Source: Hyposmocoma kahamanoa
Taxonomy: Eukaryota; Arthropoda; Insecta; Lepidoptera; Cosmopterigidae
Direction: 5' to 3'
Assembly: GCF_003589595.1 (NCBI RefSeq)
Contig: NW_020654810.1
Span: forward strand, 13,162,880-13,226,879
Length of the DNA: 64,000 nucleotides
Shown piece by piece: positions 47,814 to 58,469 of this stretch; position 1 is the first letter of the stretch; each line of letters opens with the position of its first letter. The notes under the pieces were generated by a model. It saw only the letters and a list, made by a program, of their open reading frames with translations. It was not told the DNA's origin and did no database searches. The position numbers and the translations under genes were made by a program.

Positions 47814-47861
47814 AGAGCTTATCCTGTCCATTCATTAAAAATAACGGACAGGATAAGCTCT
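47814..47861. repeat. Perfect 16-bp inverted repeat
   Basis: AGAGCTTATCCTGTCC (47814-47829) pairs with 47846-47861 around a 16-nt AT-rich loop. It does not overlap a recognised element. Confidence 0.8.
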
Positions 47862-48489
47862 ATACTTCACGACACTAACTTCCCTTCCTACCTTCGTTCC
47901 CGATTCCAGCTACTACCCCCTTTCGCACTGCTCTAGACGTAGGTACTCTTATCACTATGTTGCTCGTTCAACCCAGTTGTAACACAAATTTCTCTTTTTA
48001 CTCTTTTGTTTCTCGTGCAGCACAGTTGTAGAACAAACTTTCTTCAAATCCCAGCTAGCCTGCCGATTGATCCTTCAAGAAACGGTTGATATCTCTCTTT
48101 CTTGCTGAATTTTCTTTGTAATCATATTAGTGTTTTACCACTGTTCTTTTTTTGTACTTACATAGTAACATTATTGTACGCTATACAGACTATTTTTTTA
48201 ATGGGTCGTTATGAGGGAATCTGAAGCCGTAGAAGACACAAGGAAACTGTCTTTGGAACCATTAAGTCTATTTTATGAAAACAATTTTGGCATAGTCAAT
48301 TTTTGTTCAAGCGTGACTTGTTCATAAAATCAATAAAATTGATCAATCAATTTTTTTAGTTCTGATCGACTCGGTTTCATGTAAGGATCATTTCAGTTGG
48401 TCGATAATAAGTATATAAATGCCATAGAAAAATAAAAATAGGTTCCGGGTGATCAAAGCAACTCAATTCGTACTTAATCAGTGCGGTGC
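47862..48489. other. No gene seen
   Basis: Unique-looking sequence before the ORF1-only element. Confidence 0.45.
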
Positions 48490-49800
48490 GGTGCACGCTC
48501 GGATTCGGACATGCTCCACTGCACAATAAGAATTATAATAATTCGCAACACGCGCGGCAATAGCCGCTGCACGTAATTGACTATGGGTTCTCAGCAACTC
48601 ATAGCCAACGAACTGTTGGCGTTTATACAACACGCCATAGATACCATAGACGAAGTCAGCATCGTGCAGATCTGCAAGTCAAATTTCAAAGAAGAAGAGA
48701 TTTGCAGTGGCAATGCGCTGATTTTCCGGACGTTTGGCAAAGCGAAAGAGATGGAGGAGCGAAGAGTCTCCAGGACATCATTACGTTGTTCAAGGAGACC
48801 GACCCAGACGACGTGCCTGCATTCGTGGCGACGGAGCTGCAGAAGCTGCAGAAGTTCGACCACGTCGACGTCACCAGGCTGCTGAAGGACATCACGTCCC
48901 TAAAAGCAAGCCTTGCTGAAGTTCAGTGTAAATTGGAGGCCTCAGACAACACCACCAGTGAGTTGCGTGCCCAAGTTGTATTACTTAGTAGTGTGGCTTC
49001 GGTAAGTAGGTCACCTGAGGCCTGCAACGTGAACACTTGTCGCGGGGCGCAAAATGCTTCTTCCAGCAGTTTTGAGTCGGCTCACGTGCATGTGTCACCG
49101 ACCTCTGGCGCTGTTGCCGCGCGCGTTTCCCCGCACCCCGCCCCGCCGGAGACGACGCCTCCACGTGATTACGCCAACTGTTGCCGCTGCCCGACCTAGT
49201 ACTCCACAACCACAACCCAGGCAACCAATGAAGGGAAAACCGAAAAAGAAACTCGTATCTGGAGCTGCGTCGTCAGTACCACCGAGACGAGTTGATCAGT
49301 GCGACGAGGACGGCTTTCGGAAGGTGGAAAAGAAAAAGAAGAACACCAGCCGAAACCTTAGTGGCACCGCCCTGACTGGCCCGAATCATTTATTGCGTCC
49401 AGCGGTACCGACGACGTTGTTATACGTGTCGCGTCTTCATTACTCCACCAAGTCTGCGGATATTGTGGAGTACATGCGAATGAAGGCCAACGCAAACCTG
49501 AGGGTCGAGCGGTTGGAGTCGCGCCACAATGTGAATTTTAATTCATTTGTGGTGCGAGTACCAACTCAACAACTGTCGACCTTCATGAGAGAAGATTTTT
49601 GGCCGAAGGGTGTCATGTACCGGCGTTTTCGAGGACGGTTACCGGACACCCACGTTGTGTCACACGTCGAAGTACATACGTGTAAATAAATAGTGTTATA
49701 TGTATATATTATTGTTATATTATATATGTATGTATGTTAGTCTGTAAGGTATATATCTATGGGTCCTAGTTGCCTGAAATAAATAAATAAATAAATAAAA
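48490..49800 (+). mobile_element. ORF1-only non-LTR retroelement
   Basis: A GC-rich 5' leader is followed by a gag-like ORF1 (next entry). After only about 110 bp of AT-rich 3' UTR (GTCTGTAAGGTATATATCTA, GGGTCCTAGTTGCCTG) it ends in AAATAAATAAATAAATAAAT. No endonuclease or RT lies between, so it is a half-LINE like mammalian HAL1, or an internally deleted copy. Confidence 0.75.
48583..49689 (+). pseudogene. LINE ORF1 (gag-like), two frameshifts
   Basis: It starts at ATG 48583 (MGSQQLIANELLAFIQHAID, IVQICKSNF). It shifts frame near 48750 into SLQDIITLFKETDPDDVPAF and FDHVDVTRLLKDITSLKASL, which forms a coiled coil. It shifts again near 49185 into a Pro/Lys-rich linker (KPKKKLVSG, DEDGFRKVEKKKKN). 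The C-terminal domain contains LYVSRLHYSTKSADIVEYMR, RVERLESRHNVNFNSFVVRV and FWPKGVMYRRFRGRL, probably RNA-binding. The stop is at 49687-49689. Such ORF1 proteins bind element RNA. No zinc knuckles are seen. The family is recognised from lepidopteran repeats by recall. Confidence 0.75.
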
Positions 49801-50903
49801 AAATAATTACAGTGACAGTCTACATAAACAAACATAATTCAGAATAATGCGATAATATGCGGTGTTGACTGCCTAAGACACAATTGGCACACCAGGTCAT
49901 AATACACATTTATTATTACAAAGTAAAATACTAATAATCTAGACAGTATTGCTGACATTATAAATAACAACTTTTGATAATTTACCAGATTTTGTTTTCC
50001 TACAAATATTTTTCAATAGGTCGCTCTCAACTCTGTACAATAACAAAAAAATCTCTAGCCTAAATATCTAGGCCGATGCAAAATGCAGGAGCGTGGTTAT
50101 TACCAAATACAGATTTAATAAATGTCAGATAGTGTAACAAAAACCTAAAAGTTTATTTTTGGTAAATTTGTTGTTTTGTAAAGTTATTGAATAAAACTTG
50201 TTGTTTATGATGCTAGTAATATAGGCATGCGAGGTTGTTAGTATTGTTACGATGTGACCTCCTTACATCGTCTTCCCACCTTTTTATCGCCTTTTCTCCG
50301 GTTCCTGGCCACTCGTTTTTAAATTTTGAATCGTTCTTTAATAATTCCTTTGCCTCGCCATTCTGATTTTGTTTCGTTCCATCGTTACTCCCAGCCCGAT
50401 CGCGGCAGCGAACACGACTTTCGTTAATTTTTTGAACCGTTTGCCAGTCGTCAAAAATCTCTTGTGCGATAAATATTTTAAAGATCACAAATATTAATAA
50501 AACGGGTATAAAATATTTATAGAACTGGATTTATTACTACTATTTCTTTACTCTTTTGAATTTTGAACTTTAAACTTACTAAGCAAGATGTATGGAGGCT
50601 GCGGAGGCTACTACTCTCTTGGCTACATTTGGATCCTACAGAACATTCCAAGCGGTATCAGCAGCGTACACGCTCTGCAGTATTTTACAAAAAACCGTGT
50701 ATGTTAGTCTCGCAGTGATCTAACATCATAAGAGCCACGACGCGAATTTCGTATTGTGGTATTTCTGAGTTAGTCACAACGCGTTCTGGTTTTTTTTATT
50801 AGAGCCCATGACACGAATACCGTTTTCTGCATATTTTAAAAAGACCACAATGCATTGTGGGCGTTTTTTTTCGATCAATGAGCGTTTTCCTATTTGAGCC
50901 TAA
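49801..50903. other. No gene supported
   Basis: A minus frame at 50213-50488 (GEKAIKRWEDDVRRSHRNN) vaguely resembles a decayed LINE C-terminus. Confidence 0.35.
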
Positions 50904-51109
50904 GAGCCGTTACACACGGCGGATTTTAGCAGCGCGTCGATAGCGCTTAAGTCGCAATGCAGTCGCTAATCGTCTACCTTTACACACATGCGCACGCGAT
51001 TTAAGGAACGACACAATCGCGATGCAAACGCGCGTTTGCATCGGATGCAACCGAGAATAAGTGTCACGATGCAATCTGCGCTGCCAAAAGTCGCCGTCTA
51101 TAATCGCTC
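50904..51109. mobile_element. MITE, Harbinger-like, with TAA target duplication (copy 2)
   Basis: Terminal inverted repeats of about 35 bp (GAGCCGTTACACACGGCG against GAGCGATTATAGACGGCG) are flanked by TAA at 50901-50903 and 51110-51112. The interior carries the same TTTGCATCG-type motifs as copy 1 at 5400. Confidence 0.78.
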
Positions 51110-51490
51110 TAACATATTATTATTGAAAACATGGATTGTTATTAAGTGTGTTTGTAAATAAAAAAAAACACGTCAAATTGTTTTCAAAACCAGAAAGTAG
51201 TGTAAGCGTTGACTGTTTTAATGAGCGCTACCCACACGTTTTGCTAAGCAATGAGTAGCTTTTACATAATCGAGTTTCATTCCATGTTTAAAATAATAAA
51301 TATGTTCCATTATCTTGATCTATGTACTTCTTTGTTATTTTAGCAAAATGATGGCTTTTTTACGTAAGTATAAATATCAAATTCAAAACGATATGAACTA
51401 AAACGTTAATTTTTTTTTGTTTTTCACTTCTCTTGGAAACTCGGTCGGTTGACTTTTACACACTTTATTCCGAATAAACTTTTTACTTCC

Positions 51491-51624
51491 GTGAAGGGTG
51501 CTGGTGAAAAGTACAGGCACATAGAACTTGTCAACTTATGTCCTTACCAGTACCCTTCATATCTTTGTGATTTAAAGCTGACTTACCACTTGTTCGTCTC
51601 GCGTCGCTTAGTATCATAAAAAAC
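51491..51624 (+). mobile_element. SINE (family S1), internally deleted
   Basis: Contains GTGAAGGGTGCTGGTGAAA, ACAGGCACA, ATCTTTGTGATTTAAAGC and ends CGTCGCTTAGTATCATAAAA. Confidence 0.7.
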
Positions 51625-51844
51625 GGGCGAAGCAGCCGAAACCTACAATACTAAAATTAGAATTAACGCAGAGAACAATTCTGAAAAGGGACGGATACCT
51701 CCTTTTCCACTTTTCGCCGCAAATAGCAGTTTTAAGAAATCTACACAACAACAAAAATCCATTACAAAATATGTGTATACAAAAATATACAACAATTGTA
51801 AACATGTGATTGTGAATTATATACACCTAACAATTCTCGTATAT

Positions 51845-52458
51845 TATATTCAATAATCCAAACAGGAAATTTCATATTCATCTTCAGCAAGTTCATTCAT
51901 AATAAAAGAAATGACCGTAATATGCACAAACTTAAAATCCCCTTCTCCAAAATGAAAATAGTTGCGCCTGGCCCACACACTATGTTAATAAAAATTTATA
52001 ATCATATCCCTAATAGTATTAAAAATCTCCAAAAATTTACAGAGTTTTGCAAAGTATTAAAAATATTCCTTATTCGTAAATGCTATTATAATTTAAAAGA
52101 ATTTTTTGACGATTTGCTACAATGACTTTACATTTAAAATAATTAATTAAAGATTCTAATTACCTATAATGTTTAATTGACATATGTTATTTAATACAAT
52201 TAGAAAGATGTTTATCGTTTGACGAATAGATAAAATGATTATTTAGTTCTAATATTTTATTTATAACTCATAACGTATAAATTGTATTGTATATAAATTA
52301 ATTAAATTGCTGTATTAATAATGTCAATGTCAGACTGTCTTCCACAGTTGCTGTGCCCTTGCAGGGCGTCACATATTAACTGCCCTATATTGTAAGTACT
52401 ACCTGTAAGCTTCATGTGTGATATGCAATAAATAAATAAATAAATAAATAAATAAACA
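51845..52458 (+). mobile_element. CR1-like LINE, 5'-truncated tail
   Basis: The last about 90 residues of ORF2 (KIVAPGPHTMLIKIYNHIPN, FLIRKCYYNLKEFFDDLL, stop 52123-52125) parallel the C-terminus of the intact LINE at 58.5 kb (IYNKIP, EKCYYSIDEFFND). A 3' UTR and an AATA tail (52424-52458) follow. The fragment lies in one open frame. Confidence 0.85.
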
Positions 52459-53031
52459 TTCACAACTTCATATGAGTTTTAGTTTAAATTGACTCATAGG
52501 TTTACGAGCTTTTTACAATATCATAGAAATGTGGGTAATTGAACTACGCTTCATTACGACACGTATAAAGATTTCGATCCCCGCGCTTACGTAAATGCTT
52601 CGTTCGGTTTTATATGCGTCCAATTTGCATTGGGTAAAAACGAATTAAACTGTAATGTAAATTATTGTCGAACACACCATTTTACATCTGTAGATACAGT
52701 TACAACAGTGTAAATTATGTTTTTCTCACTGTTTCATGTTTCACTGTTACTTGATGTCTGAATTAAAAATTAAAACTACGGTTACACAATCGACACGACA
52801 TGCGTGAGAAAAGTTTTTATTTGCTTCCATTTCGCCAGTCGTAACATGCGGTTCCTGAACACATCACAGAGAGCTTATAATATGTGTGTAGATAAACTAG
52901 TCTATGTAACTGTACATAATTAGGCATTAAAAAATTGATGTTTTTATGAAACTCGCCTGTCGGGTCGTTTCATAAACTCTCACTCGTATTTTAATGCCTT
53001 TCATTATGTAATAGTCACATAAACTACTATT

Positions 53032-53158
53032 ATGATAGCAATTGATGGGACGAACTAGTCGTACACCCGGTAGTAAGCGACACGCCTGTGCTGCCCGCGG
53101 ATATAGGTGTGGTGGCTATATTTCCCTGAACGAACTCTTTCACAAGGAACTTGTTCTT
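53032..53158 (-). mobile_element. SINE (family S1), internally deleted
   Basis: The reverse copy keeps both ends: GGGACGAACTAG..GTAAGCGACACGCC on the left and GAACTCTTTCACAAGGAAC on the right. The middle is missing. Confidence 0.72.
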
Positions 53159-53510
53159 GTTGTAATACTACATAGGTATATTGTAATATAGGTAAATGGT
53201 TTATTCGCCTGTACTATGATATATTAACGTATAGGTATATGTATATAGATACATTAGCTAAGTAACGTTACAACTCGAACATCATTATCTACAATAAAAT
53301 AGTGAAAATTGAATAGCTGCTCTACCTTAACAGCTTTGAGTGCCACGCCTCTACATAAACAAACTACTTAAATGAATAAACTAACCCATTCAAAAGTATA
53401 GCTTTCCTCAAAGTGACGTCACGGGGCGACCGTCAACTAACAAACATTCTTGAAGTAATTTGGCATAAATATAATATTTTGATTATCACCAACTTTCAAG
53501 GTTTTTTTTT

Positions 53511-53978
53511 TATGATATTAAACAACGGGACGAACCAGTCCCGTACCAGTGATAAGCGGCACGTCTATCCATAACAGTTGCAGTGTACGGTGTTCCATAC
53601 ACTTAAAAATGATAGTATGATAACTATTAAGATTATTTATTAGTTCTGATTTACAACTAATAATGATACATTTGATATGTGTCAAACAGCAGTGTACTCA
53701 ACTGCGCGATGGCTGATTGTGAACTAAACATAAATTATAACTAAATGTCGCATGAATTCGTAAAATGCTGCATAAACACAATGTACGATATTGCACCGCA
53801 CATGCAGTGTCACTCAAAGCTTAATCACAATCATCTGAGGCGCACTGCCACTGCGCCCGTCAACCTGAGACATAAGTTGACAAGTCCCATGTGCCTGCAA
53901 TTTCACCAGCACCATCACCCTCCAAAACCGGAACGCAGTAATGCTCACATTACTATTTGACGGCAGAAATAGGTAAAG
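53511..53978 (-). mobile_element. SINE (family S1) split by about 240 bp of other sequence
   Basis: The reverse 3' end lies at 53511-53592 (ACGGGACGAACCAGTCCC..CAGTTGCAGTG). The rest lies at 53836-53978 (GAGGCGCACTGCCACTGC..GCAGTAATGCTCACATTACT). The intervening block is unrelated, so the SINE was interrupted after insertion. Confidence 0.72.
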
Positions 53979-54617
53979 ATGAATTAGTAAGTAAGAAAAA
54001 TAATACGATTTACCCGAAAAATAATCAGGTGAATATTTTCAAACCAGAATCGAAGTAGATATGTGGGTACATAGTTTAATTTACATCCAATGAATGTTTC
54101 GAACCGGCGGCATCGGAAATTTTTATCTGCGTCCAATTAGCTTCAAGCTTAACGAATTAAATTGTAATTTAAACTGTTGTCCAACTGGCCATTTTACGGA
54201 TTTGTACATTACAAGTTTTGTAAGTTACAACAGTGTTAAAAATCTTTTTTTCTCATTGTTTCTGTCATTGTATCTAAATAGACATCGACGTATACAACTA
54301 TACAATAAAGTATAATTGCAATACCTATATGTAAATTGCTTATTAGCGATAATAAGACTTATTTATGTATATACATATGTATCTAGGCCCGTCAGGTTAA
54401 ATAAACTTCCAACTCGAATATCATTATCTATAATATGTGGACATAATGAAATATATGAATATGGAATGGCTGCCTTACCTTACAAGGTTTCATTGTAAAA
54501 TCAATAGAAACTACTTAAACGAATAAACTAACCCATTTAAAACTTAAAACTTCTAAGCAACAATATTCCTGACGCAGTTATGTACAATTTTTTTAACTAT
54601 CACTAACTTTATCTTTT

Positions 54618-54692
54618 AACTCTAAGCGAGAATAGCAATATCTCGCGCTTAATGTAGTCTTCTTGCCAGTCGCGTCTTGTTGCTAGCCCTAC
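54618..54692. mobile_element. MITE (copy 2, partial)
   Basis: AAGCGAGAATAGCAATATCT and the end CGCGTCTTGTTGCTAGCCCTAC match the right half of the 35523-35655 element. Confidence 0.65.
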
Positions 54693-54764
54693 AGAGCGAT
54701 GGAATTTACTCCGATGCACAATCCACAACAACCAGACCAGAAATCGTTGCGCCACCGAGTCATC

Positions 54765-55045
54765 ATCATCATTAACTCATTTATACGTCCCACTAGTGAG
54801 TATGAGTCTTCTCTATGTTGACCCAATACGGGTTAGAGACTTCACACGTTTTCCGAGGGTTGTAAACCTTCTTCGACGTGCAGGTTTTATCGCGATATTT
54901 ATCTTCACCGAAAAAACTCATAGCAAACTTCAAATTAAATTTCGCACATAAATTTCGAGGAACTCAGAGATGCGAGGGCCGATTCGAACCCATGTTCTCT
55001 GCATGAGAGGCGGTAGGGCACAAACCATTAGGGTACCACGGCTTC
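54765..55045 (-). mobile_element. SINE (family S3)
   Basis: On the minus strand, A box-like TGGTACCCTAATGG and B box GGTTCGAATCG head a body matching 40905-41180 (CACACGTTTTCCGAGGGTTG, TCTTCACCGAAAAAACTCA). Confidence 0.8.
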
Positions 55046-56557
55046 GTTCATCACCGAGGTTGTCATTAGAGATGAGCTAGCAAAAAATAGTAGGTACGAT
55101 TTACCCGAAAAAGAACCAGCAGAATATTCTTGTTCGAGAAGTAGGTTAAAGGACACGCCCACTTACCTTTCAAACCATTTTTGTTAAACATTTAGAACAA
55201 TAATAATGTTTCAGTACATTTTATCGGGATTCATTTAGGATTCTTCTAGTTTATCATCTAACTCGCATTGTCAGTTTCCCTTGACTATGGGATTGACGCA
55301 GAGCACGATGTCTAAATAATTAGATTCCCCGTGTCACGCAAAAGCAATTATTTCTATACGTGCGTCTAGATATACTACTACACCTCCCACATACGAGGAA
55401 ACGAACTCAATTTATTACGGTATCGTATCGTTACTTGAACAATAAATTGTATTTATAGTATATATACGTTATTATTCTACCTTTATATGTCAAATGTTCT
55501 TTTTCTGGCGACGATGCTTTTAGTTACAAAAATACTACTCGAACACTTCATACGACTCTTGTTATTCTCGTATTTGTATTTCGAAAGTACAACTTTTATT
55601 CCGAAACGATGTTGTTAAAGTCACACACAAAATAAGCATGTTGGAAACCAAAAATCCACCCGAAAAACTGACATGCCCGTTTTGCGTAAAATTTTGAATT
55701 ATTCATTATTTGGATTGTATACCCAACTTACGGTTTTAAATTAAAAATGCCCATTTTTGGTAAACCTTGTGTTGTCGTCCGACATGTAGAAAAAGAATAT
55801 GAATATTGTTGCATGTATTGCAACTAAATCAAATAAATACCACACCGCACATAATCTACAACATCAGTAATTGTAAAAATTATAGGCTTATTTAACCGAA
55901 TTTCGGCAAATTTAAACTTCTTCACTTTTCATCAAAAAGTATAATGAAAGAAATTACCCACAATAATAATAGATCGTATTGTAATGGAGCGTTACAAAGT
56001 TGTTAAATTCATTTTAGAATAGTTTTTCAAATTTAACACTATTAAAAATTTTACACAATTTATTATTATATTATTTTATTTTTAACATTATTTATTTATT
56101 ATTATATATTACTATTTAATATAAATTATCTTCAACAAATATATCCTATTTTTAAACAATAATTGATTATAAAAATATTAAAACCATGATTTACCATAGA
56201 TAAAGTTGGTTAAATCTATCTTACTTTGCATTTTCGAATGATGTCGTAGACGCAGACAGGAAAGGGCGCGGTAAACCCAACCCGGCCGCGGCGCCCGCGC
56301 AACTTTGACAGACAGCGTCAGAACATCTTCATTCAAAGATTGGCCGCACTCATGATATAAAAAACCGTTAACGTATTTTGATATGTGCAAATCAAAATTG
56401 TAAATCAAAGATTATTGCTTCCCAATCACATTAAACGTACTTAAATAGTTGTGAAAGTGAAAGTTCCCACGTTAGGGTAAGTTGAATGACACGAAACACT
56501 TCTAACGCTTTTATTTGCTAATTTCATGTTTTGTATTGTACCAAATTGTACTATGTC
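55046..56557. other. AT-rich with a short GC-rich island
   Basis: 56255-56310 is strongly GC-rich (AACCCGGCCGCGGCGCCCGC) and lies in a minus frame of 76 codons, but no family or splice structure supports a gene. Confidence 0.35.
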
Positions 56558-57003
56558 GTTATTGCAACTCTTTCTACGATTATATAGATATCTACAACGT
56601 AAATTTGAACCATCAAAAATTTTAAAGATTGCATCATCAAAATTTCAAATTGTAACGATCAAATTTAACTGTATTTTTTCACCAGACGTTGTTTTCTTTG
56701 GCTTATTTAGTTTTTATTCTTTTCTAACAATAAGCAAAGGTCTCAGCCTTCAGCTTTATTACCTAAATTCTTTTTTCATCTATTTTTACACATTTTAAAC
56801 TGCAACTCCGTTCTGGTCGCGCCACCGGCAATTGCTACTACGTTGGTACTTCCTTGATTCTCTTTTGCCGTCGATGGGCTTTCAGAACGTAGGCAAAAGG
56901 ACTATTACTACCAGTTGGTTGTCCGTTGCAGGAGTCACCTTCGAGATAATAGTTATCTTCGGATTAAACTACCTTCGGGTTGAAAAACCACTTTCGGGTT
57001 GGA
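56558..57003 (+). repeat. About 440-bp dispersed repeat (copy 1)
   Basis: Close match to 63362-63802 (AGATTGCATCATC, CACCAGACGTTGTTTTCTTT, TTCTGGTCGCGCCACCGGCA, AGGACTATTACTACCAGTTG). Its end carries short CTTTCGGGTTGGAAA-like repeats. A 143-codon frame crosses it (56832-57263) but is not preserved in copy 2. Confidence 0.82.
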
Positions 57004-57265
57004 AAGCTACCTTTGCAGAGCTTCCTTCGGGTTCATACACCTGGAGCTATACTACGTCCGGACTAGGACGAAGCATATCCGCTGAACGGCTACCAATTGC
57101 TGCTCGTCCTGTAGCCCTTTCTTCTGCGCTGAGAATTACACAGGGAAGTACCACTTTCGGAAGCGGAAAACCTAAAGTCTTAAGACACGCTACCACGACC
57201 CGTAGTAAATTTATGTACTATTTTTTTATTTCAAAATTTAAATTGTACTTTTTTTTAAATTAACT

Positions 57266-57500
57266 TTTAATTAACTACCTCCGTGGCCGAACGGTTACCA
57301 TGCCGAACTGCCACGCAGAGGTCCCAGGTTCGATTCCCGGGCCGGGAGAAATATTTGTATGGCCTACATGTATTTCTCTCGTGAGTTTGGGTGTAATTTG
57401 TGGTTGTCTATGTGTGTGTCCATGGCACCCGCGACACAGGGTTTCCCTAGTGCGGGGCTATGTCGAGTGTGTGCGTTATTATTATTATTATTATTAATTA
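57266..57500 (+). mobile_element. tRNA-derived SINE (family S2)
   Basis: Perfect RNA polymerase III boxes (A TGGCCGAACGG, B GGTTCGATTCC) head the element. A body shared with 34098-34345 follows, then a TTA trinucleotide tail. The intact promoter suggests a fairly young copy. Confidence 0.88.
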
Positions 57501-58157
57501 TAACTAATTCAATTTTCGGATTTCTTTATTTGATTTTTTACCCTCGTAGGGAAAATTAAACTAGGGAATCAAAACACAAACAGTAGAAGAAGCAGTATTT
57601 AAGAAAGTCGAGCCGTAACGAGAGAATCTTTATATACCCCAGGGAAAGTCTAAATGACTTAAGTTTAGAATTATCGTGGTAGGAGAAAGGGAATTCTCAA
57701 CTAAATTAGGTCACGAAGATCCATACGCAAGGTGTTAATCGTCTTGACCATTCTCTGTAAAGGGAGAAATATTGTGGTGGTGTATAGTATGCTTACTAGT
57801 GTTTATGGTATCATGAGAGTTTAAATTAAGACTAAAACATAACACTGTAGGAACTAACTAATATAATTGTAAGAATAATGTAAAATATATACAATAATTG
57901 TAAATTTTCTTTATTGAAAATGCAAATGTAAATCGGCAATTATATCATTAAAGATACCTAAACAGTGATAAAACAACTTGAAAAGCACGTATATTGGAAA
58001 AGCAATCACATGGGACTACAATTATAATCATGAATGCAAATAGCGTATTTACCGGTACGGTGATTTTAGATTGTTGTGCTTTCTGCCATTACATTGAAGC
58101 TGGTCACATTTTACCTAACGTTTAGTATAATATATGGATTGTTTCATGATATTTAGG
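57501..58157. other. No gene seen
   Basis: Spacer between the S2 SINE and the intact LINE tail. Confidence 0.45.
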
Positions 58158-58469
58158 TATTTTATTTATTTATTTATTTATTTATTTATCTTATTGCTAG
58201 CATGTACAATTTGTGTAATACGATCTTAAAAATAGTCACTGTTACGTACATACACCCTGTTGGGTATTGCAATATTATGTCATTTGTTCGCATGTAAAAT
58301 TACTAATTATATTATACATTGTAGCAAATTATAAGTTAACATGCAAAAATCATCAACAACAATTAGAATACATTAAAATTTAAGATAGGTACAAATAAAA
58401 AATTAAATTACATTAAAATGAAATTCAAAATCTAAAATAATGTCAAAATGAAAATCTATAATTAAAATA

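Larger units (their letters stand above)
52600..54545. repeat. Diverged direct duplication, about 1.2-1.5 kb, broken by SINEs
   Basis: TGCGTCCAATT..AACGAATTAAA-TGTAAT (52612) and its flank recur at 54131. The block at 53270-53400 (CTCGAATCATTATCTA-like, AACTACTTAAATGAATAAAC) recurs at 54412-54540. SINE copies at 53.03 and 53.5 kb sit only in the first copy. Confidence 0.6.

Noticed and set aside
50213..50488. 91-codon minus-strand gene
   Set aside because: No start context, splice sites or clear homology; at best a decayed LINE end (RWEDD motif).
56178..56408. Minus-strand frame over a GC-rich island
   Set aside because: No splice signals or recognised family. The island may be regulatory.
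56832..57263. 143-codon protein gene
   Set aside because: It overlaps a dispersed repeat, the frame is not preserved in the second copy, and the composition shows no domain.
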